From positions 62,001 through 126,000 of the forward strand of contig NZ_JARVWW010000010.1 of assembly GCF_029846715.1 (NCBI RefSeq): DNA of 64,000 nt, in the 5' to 3' direction. This DNA is from Bradyrhizobium nivariense. GTDB taxonomy: Bacteria > Pseudomonadota > Alphaproteobacteria > Rhizobiales > Xanthobacteraceae. A model generated the notes under the pieces. It made no database searches. It was not told the origin of the DNA and saw nothing but the letters and a program-made list of their open reading frames with translations. Position 1 is the first letter of the stretch; every line of letters starts with the position of its first letter. Shown here piece by piece: positions 1-9,072 of the stretch. Position numbers and translations under genes: made by a program.

Positions 1-657
1 CGTACCGTCCTTGATGTCGTGTCACTCGATCTTGCACCTGGTGAATTCGTGGCGCTGATCGGCAAGAGCGGATCGGGCAAGAGCACGCTGCTGCGCGCCA
101 TTGCCGGCCTCGACGACGACGTGGACGGCGATGGTGCGATTTCGGTTCCCGACGATCGTTCGGTCCTGTTTCAGGACTCGCGCCTGCTGCCGTGGAAGAC
201 CGTCCTCCAGAACGTCGTTCTTGGCTTCCGCGCTGCGGATGCCGACAAGCGCGGGCGCAAGGCGCTGGCTGACGTCGGGCTCGCCGGCCGCGAAGACTCC
301 TGGCCCAACGCGCTGTCGGGAGGCGAGCAACAGCGTGTGGCGCTGGCGCGCTCGCTGGTCCGCAGCCCGCATTTGTTACTCGCCGATGAACCGTTCGGCG
401 CGCTCGACGCGCTGACGCGGCTCAAGATGCACGAACTGCTATTCCAGCTGATCCGGCAACAACGGCCAACCGTGCTGCTGGTCACGCACGACGTCGACGA
501 AGCGATCAAGCTCGCTGACCGCATTCTGGTCATGGAGAACGGCCGAATTGCCGTCGACGGCCCCATCGCTCTTCCTCATCCCCGTGCCAGGGACCATCGT
601 TTCGACGATTTGCGCAACGCACTTCTCGCCGCACTCGGCGTCATCGACACCGTCTGA
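1..657 (+). CDS. ssuB: Aliphatic sulfonate/nitrate-type ABC transporter ATPase, 5' end cut by window edge
   Basis: The reading frame is open from base 1, so the true start lies upstream. Walker A (GKSGSGKST) starts at base 61, the signature LSGGEQQR and Walker B LLLADEP follow, and the D-loop reads GALDALT, typical of the SsuB/TauB/NrtD ATPases. The Q-loop segment FQDSRLLPWK is also diagnostic of this subfamily. It would energise import of a sulfonate-like substrate. Its permease and binding protein must lie upstream. A flavin monooxygenase begins 24 bases downstream in the same direction, as in ssu operons where uptake and oxidation are coupled. The substrate cannot be told from sequence. 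Confidence 0.9.
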   Translation, partial: RTVLDVVSLDLAPGEFVALIGKSGSGKSTLLRAIAGLDDDVDGDGAISVPDDRSVLFQDSRLLPWKTVLQNVVLGFRAADADKRGRKALADVGLAGREDSWPNALSGGEQQRVALARSLVRSPHLLLADEPFGALDALTRLKMHELLFQLIRQQRPTVLLVTHDVDEAIKLADRILVMENGRIAVDGPIALPHPRARDHRFDDLRNALLAALGVIDTV

Positions 658-681
658 TCGTTCCCGACAGGACAAACCCCA

Positions 682-2031
682 ATGGCTCGCGAACTGCATC
701 TCAATCTCTTCATCCATGGCCGCGGACACCATGAGGCGGCCTGGCGCCACAAGGACTCCGCTCGGCGCGCCCCCACTGATCTCGACCATTACCACGACCT
801 CGCACTGGCGGCGGAAGCGGCAAAGCTGGACTCGATCTTCTTCGCCGATCATGTCGCGCTTGGACAGGATCTCGAACATGCCGTACGCGGCGAACTCGAG
901 CCGCTGACGCTTCTTGGCGCTCTCGCCGCACTGACCGAACGGATCGGGTTGATCGCGACGGCGTCGACGACCTACAGCGAGCCCTACAACCTCGCGCGGC
1001 AGTTCGCCTCGCTCGATCATCTCAGCGGCGGGCGTATCGGCTGGAACATCGTGACGTCCTGGGCGCCCGCGGCGGCAGCGAATTTCGGGCAGGACCAACA
1101 GGCCGGAATCGACCAGCGCTACGAGCGCGCCCATGAATTCGTCGAGGTGGTCTCAAAGCTGTGGGACAGCTGGGCGAAGGACGCCATCCGCGACGATCGC
1201 GAAGCCGGCGTCTATGCTCACGCCGATCGCATCCAGCGTGCCGAGCACCGCGGCAAGCATTTCACGGTGGCGGGCGCCCTCAACGTCCCGCGCTCGCCGC
1301 AGGGACGGCCGGTGTTCGTCCAGGCGGGCGCCTCCACGGACGGACGCGCTTTCGCCGCGCGCTATGCCGAAGCGATCTTCACGGCTCACCTGCAGAAGGA
1401 GAGCGCCATCACCTTCTATTCCGACATCAAGACGCAGGCCCGCGCGCTCGGGCGGCAGCCGGACCAGATCGTCATTCTGCCGGGGATCAGCGCTGCGATC
1501 GGATCGACCGAGGCCGAGGCGAAGCGGGTCTGGGAGGAACTGAACGAGCTGGCGCATCCTAGTGTCGGACTGTCTCGTTTGTCGAACCGGTTCGGCGGCT
1601 ACGACTTCTCGCATCTGAAGCTCGATCAGGTGCTGTCCGCCGATGATTTCCCCGATCCGTCACTGGTGGAGGCCTCGCGCAGCCGCGCGCAGTTGATTAC
1701 AGCCTACGTTGCCCGCGAACGGCCGACGCTGCGTCGCCTGCTGCATAGCCTCGCTGGCGCGCGCGGGCATTTCACCGCCACGGGAACGCCCGAGCAGATC
1801 GCCGACATCATCGAAGACTGGTTCGTGTCGGGCGCGGCGGATGGCTTCAACGTCATGCCGCCAATCCTGCCGACACAGTTGGCCGCCTTCACCGACGAGG
1901 TCGTGCCGTTGTTGCGCAAGCGCGGCCTGTTCCGAAGCGAGTATCGAGACGACACGCTGCGCGACAGGCTAGGTCTTGATCCAGTCCCGAGCCGTTTCGA
2001 CAGCCCGGCGCAACAGCAGCGCTCGGCGTAA
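682..2031 (+). CDS. LLM-class flavin-dependent monooxygenase, NtaA/SnaA/DszA family
   Basis: A 449-residue protein of the bacterial luciferase fold. Family markers seen include the GRIGWNIVTSW segment, the NFG motif after it, VPRSPQGRPVFVQAG in the middle, and the C-terminal ADGFNVMPP and YRDDTLRDRLGL. Family members use FMNH2 from a separate reductase and O2 to oxidise substrates such as nitrilotriacetate, pristinamycin precursors or dibenzothiophene sulfone. The PQG motif and LRDRLGL tail put it closer to SnaA/DszA than to SsuD. AGGA lies upstream of the ATG, and the gene probably shares an operon with the preceding SsuB. Substrate unknown. Confidence 0.88.
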   Translation: MARELHLNLFIHGRGHHEAAWRHKDSARRAPTDLDHYHDLALAAEAAKLDSIFFADHVALGQDLEHAVRGELEPLTLLGALAALTERIGLIATASTTYSEPYNLARQFASLDHLSGGRIGWNIVTSWAPAAAANFGQDQQAGIDQRYERAHEFVEVVSKLWDSWAKDAIRDDREAGVYAHADRIQRAEHRGKHFTVAGALNVPRSPQGRPVFVQAGASTDGRAFAARYAEAIFTAHLQKESAITFYSDIKTQARALGRQPDQIVILPGISAAIGSTEAEAKRVWEELNELAHPSVGLSRLSNRFGGYDFSHLKLDQVLSADDFPDPSLVEASRSRAQLITAYVARERPTLRRLLHSLAGARGHFTATGTPEQIADIIEDWFVSGAADGFNVMPPILPTQLAAFTDEVVPLLRKRGLFRSEYRDDTLRDRLGLDPVPSRFDSPAQQQRSA

Positions 2032-2171
2032 ACCGACTTCCTAACCAAACGGCGAACACAACCCCATGCACAGTAGCCGACGCTTGTCGGATCAAGGACT
2101 TGCGCGGAGAAGGATTTGCGCGCGACAATGCATCGGGCAAAGCCGTTTGACACGTCGGGCAAAACACCGGC

Positions 2172-2184
2172 ATGATGCCATCAT
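2172..2184. promoter_or_regulatory. Perfect palindrome, candidate operator
   Basis: ATGATG-C-CATCAT is a perfect palindrome with one central base, 169 bases upstream of the SnoaL-like start. The binding protein is unknown. Confidence 0.3.
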
Positions 2185-2242
2185 CGGGGCGTGGGGGGCC
2201 ACAACCGGCCGCCCCGCAAAATCCTTCGGAAGCGATGCTATA

Positions 2243-2267
2243 TCGCGGGGTAAAATAGATCCCGCGA
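2243..2267. promoter_or_regulatory. 7-bp inverted repeat upstream of SnoaL-like gene
   Basis: TCGCGGG and CCCGCGA are perfect arms around an 11-base AT-rich spacer, 86 bases before the ATG of the next gene. It could be an operator or an RNA hairpin in the leader. Confidence 0.35.
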
Positions 2268-2353
2268 ACTTCCCAAGAGTCCATTAGCGTTCCATCGGTT
2301 CCGCTGACGCATAATGGCTGGCAGCGGGCGGCCAACTCTCCGGAGTAGTCTGG

Positions 2354-2872
2354 ATGCCAATGACGCCTCACGACGACCTCCTTCTCTGGCATGCCCTTCA
2401 TCGCCTTGAGGTGACATATTGGTACGACGTCGACTTCAACGACGGGCGTACGGCCCATGACTTCTTCACGCCGGACGGCGTGAAGATCGTGGGTCACAAC
2501 CGGTTTGAAGGGCGTGAAGAGATCCGCGCATTGTATCAGTGGCGTGCCAGTCAAATCGGCGAAAACGCAGCGGATCGACTAGCGATCAGCGGCGTGAAGG
2601 CTGTGCGTCATCTGATCACCAATCTGCACGTCGCATCGAGCAGCGAACGCTCTGCGACAGTCTTGGGCATCATCGTTTTCTATGGTGGCCTGACGTATCC
2701 ATCCACGCGTCAATCAAATCCACCAATGATGGTGGCAGATCTGATCAATGAGTGCGTGTTGAACGAAGACGATGTGTGGCGGTTTAAGTCACACACGCTC
2801 CAGCCCGTCTTCATGAGTGCCGCTGCCCCTCCATCGATGGAGATCGATCCCATTTTCCTGAAGGACAACTGA
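2354..2872 (+). CDS. SnoaL/NTF2-like small protein
   Basis: 172 residues with the cone-fold pattern of SnoaL-like/nuclear transport factor 2 family proteins: an N-terminal helix with YWYDVDFNDG, then DFFTPDGVK and a FEGREEIRALYQWR segment. This fold is used by polyketide cyclases, dehydrases, ring-hydroxylating dioxygenase beta subunits and many uncharacterised enzymes, so no reaction can be assigned. The gene stands alone and converges on the SsuA-like gene downstream. GGAG lies about nine bases before the ATG. A second in-frame ATG at 2360 is possible. Confidence 0.7.
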   Translation: MPMTPHDDLLLWHALHRLEVTYWYDVDFNDGRTAHDFFTPDGVKIVGHNRFEGREEIRALYQWRASQIGENAADRLAISGVKAVRHLITNLHVASSSERSATVLGIIVFYGGLTYPSTRQSNPPMMVADLINECVLNEDDVWRFKSHTLQPVFMSAAAPPSMEIDPIFLKDN

Positions 2873-2918
2873 GACCTTCCCTTGGGGTACGCTACCGTTC
2901 AATTGGGCCGCAGCGACG

Positions 2919-3893
2919 TCAGCTCTTTGGCTGATGCCAAACGACGTCGGACACCGTGATTTTTTTGGGTACGATGCCGAGGTCAAAAAAGGTATCAGCC
3001 AGTTGTTGCTGCTGCGCGATCTGCGCCGGGGTCACCTCTCCGAAGGTAAAGCCTGCCCGTGCGAAAGCGGTCTGCCACGACTTCTCGTCGATGCTGGTGG
3101 CGCTGGCAGCCAGTTTGGCCAATTCGTCACGATGCTGGCCGGACCACTCCGTCAGCTTGCGGATCTCGTCCAGCGCAGCCGACAGCACAGCGGGATATTT
3201 GTCAGCGAAGTCACGGCTCGACAGGTAGTAGGAGGAGCTGGCCAACCGCTTGTCGGAGGTGTCGGCAATGATGCGCGCGTTATAGCGTTCCTGAGCGATC
3301 GCGTAGAACGGGTCCCACACCACCCACGCATCAATCGTGCCGCCGTTGAAGGCGGCGGTCGCGTCCGCGGGCGCCAAATAGGTCGGCACGATATCCTTGA
3401 GGCTCAGGCCGGCCAGCGCCAGCGCCTTGACCGTGACGTTATGGGCGCTGGAACCTCGGGCGAAGGCGACGCGCTTGCCCTTGAGTTCGGCCAGGGTCTT
3501 GATGGGCGAATCGTGTTGCACCAGCACGGCGTGCTCAGCGGATGGCGTGGACGCCACATACACCAGCGGGGAGCCGGCGGCTTGTGCGAAGATCGGGGGC
3601 GTGTCGCCCACTGAGCCGATGTCGATAGCCCCTGCCCCCAAGGCCTCCAGCATGGGAGGACCGAACTGAAATTCCACCCACTGGACGGTGTCCACACCCA
3701 ACGGCTTTAGCCGCTTTTCAATCACTTGCTGCTCGCGTCCCAGCACCAAAATGGCTGCGCCCTTCTGGAAACCGACCTTGAATTCCTTTGGCACGGCCCA
3801 GTTCGGAGCGGCGGCCCCGATGCGCGGGGCCAGGAAGGCCGCACCGAGGAGGCCCAAGCTGCTGGTGATGATCTGACGTCGGGAAGTTGACAT
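2919..3893 (-). CDS. ssuA: Aliphatic sulfonate ABC transporter substrate-binding protein
   Basis: 324 residues. The N-terminus MSTSRRQIITSS resembles a twin-arginine export signal with a hydrophobic stretch ending near residue 28. Segments VQWVEFQFGPPMLEAL, IDIGSVGDTPP, LKGKRVAFARGSSAHN and WVVWDPF are hallmarks of SsuA-type periplasmic receptors. It would deliver an alkanesulfonate-like ligand to an SsuBC transporter. It has no adjacent permease or ATPase and is an orphan receptor here. An AAGGA Shine-Dalgarno sits six bases before the ATG. Confidence 0.88.
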   Translation of the reverse strand: MSTSRRQIITSSLGLLGAAFLAPRIGAAAPNWAVPKEFKVGFQKGAAILVLGREQQVIEKRLKPLGVDTVQWVEFQFGPPMLEALGAGAIDIGSVGDTPPIFAQAAGSPLVYVASTPSAEHAVLVQHDSPIKTLAELKGKRVAFARGSSAHNVTVKALALAGLSLKDIVPTYLAPADATAAFNGGTIDAWVVWDPFYAIAQERYNARIIADTSDKRLASSSYYLSSRDFADKYPAVLSAALDEIRKLTEWSGQHRDELAKLAASATSIDEKSWQTAFARAGFTFGEVTPAQIAQQQQLADTFFDLGIVPKKITVSDVVWHQPKS

Positions 3894-4077
3894 TGCCGTT
3901 CCTTGGCTCGCGGGCGGTCGCTACGGGGAGCGCGCTCGATAGGGGACAGTGCGCGGAAAGAGTTGTAATTGGCCGTCTTGAGAAAAGGCTTTCGTCCTTC
4001 AATCTCACCATGAAACGGTGTTGCAACGACGCGCCTGTTTACATGCCAATTTTGCTATGATGGGGCGAAATGAGCCT

Positions 4078-5454
4078 TCACTCGGCCGCCAGGCGCGGCG
4101 TGAAGGCACCGCGCCAGCGCGCGGCCGGATGACGCTCGTCGAGCCGGTCGTGCCCGAACAGCTTTTTGCGCAAGCTTCCGGTTGCATATTCCCGCTTGGC
4201 AAGGCCCCGCCGCTGCAGCTCGGGAAGCAGATGCGCGTTGAACTCCTGATAGGAACCCGGGATCGTCCAGTTGATCAGATTGACGCCATCGATGCCGGCC
4301 TGCTGCCATTCGGTGAGCGCATCCGCAATCTGCTCCGGCGTTCCGACCAGCCGCGGATGGCGCTGGGCCACGAGACGGCCGAGATCGCCGACCGTCGGCT
4401 CGCGGCCGGGCTCGCGTTTGCGCAGCCATTCGATGTGGCTGCGGCCGCCATTGGTCTCGATATCCCTCAGCAGCGTCTCCGGCGGATACGGCCGGCCGTC
4501 GTCCTGGGACACGCCGAGATTGGAATGGGCGAGGAAGCCGTCGATGCTGACATAGCTGTCGAGCTCGGCCTCCTTCCGCTTCGCCTCCTCCTCGGTGCTG
4601 CCGATGACGAAGGCAAACCCCTGGAAGAACTTGATGTCGTCACGTCTCCGCCCCGCGCGCTCGGCAAGATCGCGCGTCTCGGTGATGAGCTCGGCGGCTG
4701 TCCGCGGGTTCGGCGTCGAAATGAATTGCGCCTCGGCGTTGCGAGCTGCGAACGCTCGCCCCGCCGATGAGGACCCCGCCTGGAAAAGCAGCGGCGTGCG
4801 CTGTGGAGAAGGCGACGGCAGATGCGGGCCTTCCACGCGGTAACGCTTGCCGAAATGGTTGATCCGGTGGATCAGGCTGGCATCGGAGAAGATGCCGCGC
4901 TTGCGATCCTTCAGCAAGGCTCCGTCGTCCCACGACCCTTCCCAGAGCTTGAACACGACCTCGAGATATTCGTCTGCCCACTCATAGCGCTCGTCATGCG
5001 CGGTCAGCCGGTCGAGCCCGAAATTGCGCGCGGCGCTCTCCTGGGTCGAGGTGACGATGTTCCAGGCGACGCGGCCCTTGCTGATATGGTCGAGCGTCGA
5101 GGCGCGGCGTGCGAACTCGAACGGATGGGCCTGCAGGACCGAACTCGTGAAGGCGAGACCGAGATGCTCGGTGCTGACGGCGAGCGCGGAGAGCAGCACC
5201 GACGGATCGTTGGTCGGGATCTGGAGCCCTTCGCGCGCATTGACCGTGTAGTCACCGCCGACGGGTCCATAGACCCCGACGACGTCGGCGAAGAAGATCG
5301 CATCGAACAGCCCGGCCTCCAGCGTTTTGGCAAGATTGATCCAGACGTTCACGTCCTCGAAATCCGCCTGCTGCGCATCAGGATGGCGCCATAGGCCGTG
5401 CTGGATGTGCGAAACCGTGTTCATGACAAAGGCATTGAAATGCAGCGCACTCAT
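4078..5454 (-). CDS. LLM-class flavin-dependent monooxygenase, NtaA/DmoA-like
   Basis: 458 residues. NAFVMNTVSHIQHGLWRHPD at the start, FADVVGVYGPVGG, GRVAWNIVTS followed by ARNFGLDRLTAHDERYEWADEY, SPQRTPLLFQAGSS and the GVNLINWTIPGS tail are typical of the NtaA/EmoA/DmoA branch. It should oxidise a small organic molecule with FMNH2 and O2. Its ATG overlaps the stop of the upstream fused transport ATPase by four bases (ATGA), so it is translationally coupled to a dipeptide/opine-type importer. This strongly suggests that the imported molecule is its substrate or precursor. Confidence 0.9.
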   Translation of the reverse strand: MSALHFNAFVMNTVSHIQHGLWRHPDAQQADFEDVNVWINLAKTLEAGLFDAIFFADVVGVYGPVGGDYTVNAREGLQIPTNDPSVLLSALAVSTEHLGLAFTSSVLQAHPFEFARRASTLDHISKGRVAWNIVTSTQESAARNFGLDRLTAHDERYEWADEYLEVVFKLWEGSWDDGALLKDRKRGIFSDASLIHRINHFGKRYRVEGPHLPSPSPQRTPLLFQAGSSSAGRAFAARNAEAQFISTPNPRTAAELITETRDLAERAGRRRDDIKFFQGFAFVIGSTEEEAKRKEAELDSYVSIDGFLAHSNLGVSQDDGRPYPPETLLRDIETNGGRSHIEWLRKREPGREPTVGDLGRLVAQRHPRLVGTPEQIADALTEWQQAGIDGVNLINWTIPGSYQEFNAHLLPELQRRGLAKREYATGSLRKKLFGHDRLDERHPAARWRGAFTPRLAAE

Positions 5455-7190
5455 GCGGAGCCCCCCTCGACGCGGCTGAACGAACGATTGGCCGCCTCGC
5501 CGCGCACAAGACGCGGGACGGCGGCGACCAGGCGTTTGGTGTATTCGGCGCGCGGATTGAGAAAAATCTCGTCCGCCTCGCCGCTTTCGACGACGCGGCC
5601 CTGATTCATCACGAGCACACGGTCGCTGATGTGGTGCACGACACCGAGGTCGTGCGAAATGAAGAGATAACTGACGCCGAGCGTCGCCTTGAGATCGCCG
5701 AGCAGATCGAGCACCTGCGCCTGTATCGACACGTCGAGCGCGGACACCGGCTCGTCGCAGACGATCACGCGCGGCCGTGGCGCCACGGCGCGCGCGATCG
5801 CCAGCCGCTGGCGCTGGCCGCCCGACAGTTCGAGCGGACGCCGGTGCGCGAGCGAGACCGGAAACCCCACCAGCGCGAACAGCTCGGCAATGCGTCCGCG
5901 CCGGTCGGGTTCGTCATCCGGAAGCGCGTCGTCCACGATCTGTGCCACGCTCCAGCGCGGATCGAACGAGCTCAACGGATCCTGGTAGACGATCGAGATC
6001 GCACGCCGGTTGCCGCGGCGTTTGGCCTCCGGTAACGCGCTCCAGCTCTCGCCGAGCAACTCGACCGCGCCTTCGTCCGGCGCCTCCAGCGCCATCGCGA
6101 GGCGCGCCACCGTCGACTTGCCGGAACCGGATTCTCCGACAATTCCAAGCGTCTCCCCGCGACGCAATTCGAAGGAGACGTTATCGACGGCGGTATGCAG
6201 GGTTCCGTCCGGGCCCTTGAAACGTTTCACCAGACCGTCGGCGCGTAGCAGGACGTCGAGTCCCTGTGCTTCAGCAGCACGATTGTCTACGTGGCTCGGG
6301 CTGAAGCGCGGCGTGGACGAGGGAGCGAGCCGGCTGCCGCGTGAATGGGTCGACGGAATGGCGTCGATCAGCCTGCGCGTATATTCATGGCGCGGATCGC
6401 TGAAGACCTGCGCCGCAGGACCACGCTCGACCACTTCGCCATCGCGCATGACCAGCACCTCGTCGGCCATGCGCGAGACCACGGCAAGGTCATGACTGAT
6501 CAGGATCAGCGCCTTGCCGCGGGCGCGCGTTTCCTCCAGCGACGCCAGCACCTGCGCCTGGATGGTCACATCGAGCGCAGTCGTCGGCTCGTCGGCAATC
6601 AGGAGCCGCGGATCGAGCGAGAGCGCGGATGCGATCAGCGCACGCTGACGCTGCCCGCCGGAGAGCTGCTGCGGCAATTGACGCGCCTTCAGCTCGGGAT
6701 CCGGCACGCCGACAAGCTTGAGCAGGTCGATGACACGGCGCTCGCGTTCGACGCGCGACCTCAATTCGCCATGCAGACGCAAGCCTTCGGCGATCTCCTC
6801 GCCCACCGGGCGGAGCGGATCGAGCGACACCAGCGCATCCTGGAGCACGAAGCCGATGTCTTTTCCCCTGAACGCCCGCCACGCCCGGTTGCTTAGCTTG
6901 TTGAGTTCGCGACCGGCGAAGACCAGGCGGTCTGCGTGAACCATGCCGCGAAGACCCGGCAAACCGACCAGGCTGCGTGCGGTCACGCTCTTCCCGGAGC
7001 CGGACTCGCCGACGATGGCAAGGCAACGCCCCTGCTCGAGTTTGAACGAAACGCCCTTGACGGCCGCAACCTGCTGCGGTCCGCGACCGAACGACACTCT
7101 GAGGTTCTCGACTTCGAGCAGCGGCGCGGCGGCCGAATTCACGGAACCATCGGCGGGGACGAAGGCGGCCGGCGCGGGGATGATCGTCAC
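5451..7190 (-). CDS. Dipeptide/oligopeptide-type ABC transporter, fused tandem ATPase (DppD-DppF)
   Basis: A 579-residue protein with two complete ABC ATPase domains. The first has GESGSGKSVT, LSGGQRQRALI and [12 protein letters not shown]; the second has GESGSGKSTVAR, LSGGQRQRLAIARA and VIVCDEPVSALD. It serves as both nucleotide-binding subunits of a DppBCDF-like importer. I chose the GTG at 7190 because it overlaps the permease stop by four bases (GTGA); an open frame continues upstream but only as a shadow of the permease. Regions after each Walker B contain the oligopeptide-type C-terminal extension. Peptides, nickel, glutathione or opines are known ligands of the family. Confidence 0.92.
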   Translation of the reverse strand: MTIIPAPAAFVPADGSVNSAAAPLLEVENLRVSFGRGPQQVAAVKGVSFKLEQGRCLAIVGESGSGKSVTARSLVGLPGLRGMVHADRLVFAGRELNKLSNRAWRAFRGKDIGFVLQDALVSLDPLRPVGEEIAEGLRLHGELRSRVERERRVIDLLKLVGVPDPELKARQLPQQLSGGQRQRALIASALSLDPRLLIADEPTTALDVTIQAQVLASLEETRARGKALILISHDLAVVSRMADEVLVMRDGEVVERGPAAQVFSDPRHEYTRRLIDAIPSTHSRGSRLAPSSTPRFSPSHVDNRAAEAQGLDVLLRADGLVKRFKGPDGTLHTAVDNVSFELRRGETLGIVGESGSGKSTVARLAMALEAPDEGAVELLGESWSALPEAKRRGNRRAISIVYQDPLSSFDPRWSVAQIVDDALPDDEPDRRGRIAELFALVGFPVSLAHRRPLELSGGQRQRLAIARAVAPRPRVIVCDEPVSALDVSIQAQVLDLLGDLKATLGVSYLFISHDLGVVHHISDRVLVMNQGRVVESGEADEIFLNPRAEYTKRLVAAVPRLVRGEAANRSFSRVEGGSA

Positions 7191-8086
7191 TGCGCCCCCG
7201 CCCGTCCTTCGAGGCGCTGCTGGAGGTAGCGGCCAATCGTCGTGACCGACAGCGCGAAGGCGATGATCGCGAGCCCCGGCATCACTTCTAGCCACCACGC
7301 GCGCGTCACATATTGACGGCCCGCGTCGAGCAGCGCGCCCCATTCCGGCGATGGCGGCGCGACGCCAAGCCCAAGAAATGCCAGGCTCGAGGCCCACACG
7401 ATCGACTGGCCCAGGCCAAGCGTGATCATGGCGACCAGCGGCCGCATGGCATTCGGAAAGATGTGACGGCGTACAATACGCCAATAAGGACGGCCGAGGG
7501 CTCGCGCCGCTTCGACATAGCCGGCGTGCTTCACGGTCAGGAACTGGCCGCGGATCATGCGGGCGTAGCCGGGCGCGGTGCCGACACCCACGGCAATGAT
7601 GAGCGTCGTCGTGGTCGCCTCGAACACCGTGATCAGCAGCAGGCCGAGAAACAAATTGGGAAAGGCGAACAGCACTTCAAGGAAACGGCTGATCGCGCCA
7701 TCCACGGCGCCGCCGGCGAGCCCTGCCGAGACGCCGAAGATCAGCGCGAGCGTCATGCTCAGCGTTGTGGCGCCGACGCCGATGGCGAGCGACTGGCGCG
7801 TGCCTTCGATCACGCGCGAATAGAGATCGCGGCCGGACTGATCGGTGCCGAACAGATGCGCGAACGAAGGCGACTGGAGCGTCGCGTTTAGATCGGTGTG
7901 GAACGGCGCATGGGTCTGAAGCAGCGTCGGCGCCAGTGCGGCAAGCACATAGAGCAGGATGATCGCTGCTGCCAGATAGACGCCGGCGGGTACGCTGCGG
8001 GCAAGCGCGGCGGCATTGGCAATGCCACGCCATAGCTGGGACGGCAGGACGGCGCGGTCGGAGATGAAATCGCTCGTGCTGGTCAT
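7187..8086 (-). CDS. Dipeptide-type ABC transporter permease (DppC-like)
   Basis: 299 residues from the ATG at 8086, which overlaps the DppB-like stop by four bases (ATGA). It has an N-terminal membrane segment, then LFGTDQSGRDLYSRVIEGTR, characteristic of DppC/OppC, several further membrane helices and the EAA-like loop with EAARALGRPYWRIVRRHIFP that contacts the ATPase. It forms the inner-membrane channel with the next gene. Confidence 0.92.
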   Translation of the reverse strand: MTSTSDFISDRAVLPSQLWRGIANAAALARSVPAGVYLAAAIILLYVLAALAPTLLQTHAPFHTDLNATLQSPSFAHLFGTDQSGRDLYSRVIEGTRQSLAIGVGATTLSMTLALIFGVSAGLAGGAVDGAISRFLEVLFAFPNLFLGLLLITVFEATTTTLIIAVGVGTAPGYARMIRGQFLTVKHAGYVEAARALGRPYWRIVRRHIFPNAMRPLVAMITLGLGQSIVWASSLAFLGLGVAPPSPEWGALLDAGRQYVTRAWWLEVMPGLAIIAFALSVTTIGRYLQQRLEGRAGAQ

Positions 8087-9072
8087 GTCGCCTTCAGCCG
8101 CGGATCGATGATGGGATAGGCGAGATCGACGAGCTGGTTGGCGATGATGTACATGCCGGCCGACGCGACGATGATTCCGGTGACGAGCGGGACATCCCGG
8201 GCGGAGGTGGCCGTCACCAGCAGTCCACCAAGACCCGGCCTCGCAAACACGGTCTCGATCACCGCCGCACCCGAGAACAACGCGCCAAGCGCCCAGCCGG
8301 ACAACGTGACGCCCGGTAGCACTGCATGGCGCAACACATGAAACAATCTGACGCCGAGATCGCTCATGCCGCGCATTCTTGCCGAGGTCACGAAGGGTTG
8401 GTCGAGAACGCGCGAAAACTCCTCGCGGATGATCTGGCCGATGAAGCCGGAGAGCGGGATCGCGAGCGCAAGCGCCGGCAGCACAAGGCCGATCGGTCCA
8501 GTCCCGCTTTCGACCGGCAGCCACCGCAATTTCAAGGCAAACACCACGAGCAGGATGGTGCCGATCCAGTATGGAGGCGACACCGCGGCCGCGACCTGAA
8601 AGGACGCAACTGCGCGCGAGAACGGACCGCTCCGCCCGGCAGTCGGCACCGTCAAAAGAATTGCGATGATCCAGGCCAAGGCAAGTGCCGACAGTGTTAG
8701 CTCGATCGTCGGCGGGACCTGCTCGATGATGATGGACAGGACCGGCCGGTGCGCCTGATAGGACTCACCGAGATCACCGCGCGCCAAGCCGGCGAGATAG
8801 CGCAGATATTGCACGGCCACCGGCGCATCGAAGCCGTATTTCGCGTTGACCTTCGCAAGCTCCGCCGCCGTCGGCTGGGTGAAGGTTCCTGCGGCGACGT
8901 TGAGCATAAGCTCGGCGCGGTCACCGGGCAGCAACGCCTGAATGCAGAACGTGAAGCTCGCCACTGCCCAGAAGACGGCGATGGCGCCGAACAAGCGGCG
9001 CACCATGCGGCCTAGATTGCTCCGCCAGGCGCTGCCGATGCTTGCCGGGCGTCCGTCGATGATCTCGCTCAT
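8083..9072 (-). CDS. Dipeptide-type ABC transporter permease (DppB-like)
   Basis: 329 residues with about six membrane segments, the DppB-type periplasmic region GDLGESYQAHRPV and a cytoplasmic coupling loop TSARMRGMSDLGVRLFHVLR. The first codon overlaps the stop of the binding protein gene by four bases, and its stop overlaps the DppC start. The five genes from 10739 down to 4078 thus form one tightly packed operon. Confidence 0.92.
   Translation of the reverse strand: MSEIIDGRPASIGSAWRSNLGRMVRRLFGAIAVFWAVASFTFCIQALLPGDRAELMLNVAAGTFTQPTAAELAKVNAKYGFDAPVAVQYLRYLAGLARGDLGESYQAHRPVLSIIIEQVPPTIELTLSALALAWIIAILLTVPTAGRSGPFSRAVASFQVAAAVSPPYWIGTILLVVFALKLRWLPVESGTGPIGLVLPALALAIPLSGFIGQIIREEFSRVLDQPFVTSARMRGMSDLGVRLFHVLRHAVLPGVTLSGWALGALFSGAAVIETVFARPGLGGLLVTATSARDVPLVTGIIVASAGMYIIANQLVDLAYPIIDPRLKAT

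Larger units (their letters stand above)
2032..2353. other. Intergenic region with two inverted repeats, no gene seen
   Basis: No convincing coding frame. It holds a short hairpin (CCGAC/GTCGG, 2077-2090), a perfect 13-base palindrome at 2172-2184 and a 7-bp GC-rich inverted repeat at 2243-2267. One of these may control the SnoaL-like gene that begins at 2354. Confidence 0.5.

Noticed and set aside
2066..2287. Possible 73-residue gene
   Set aside because: No ribosome-binding site, no recognisable motif and overlap with palindromic DNA.
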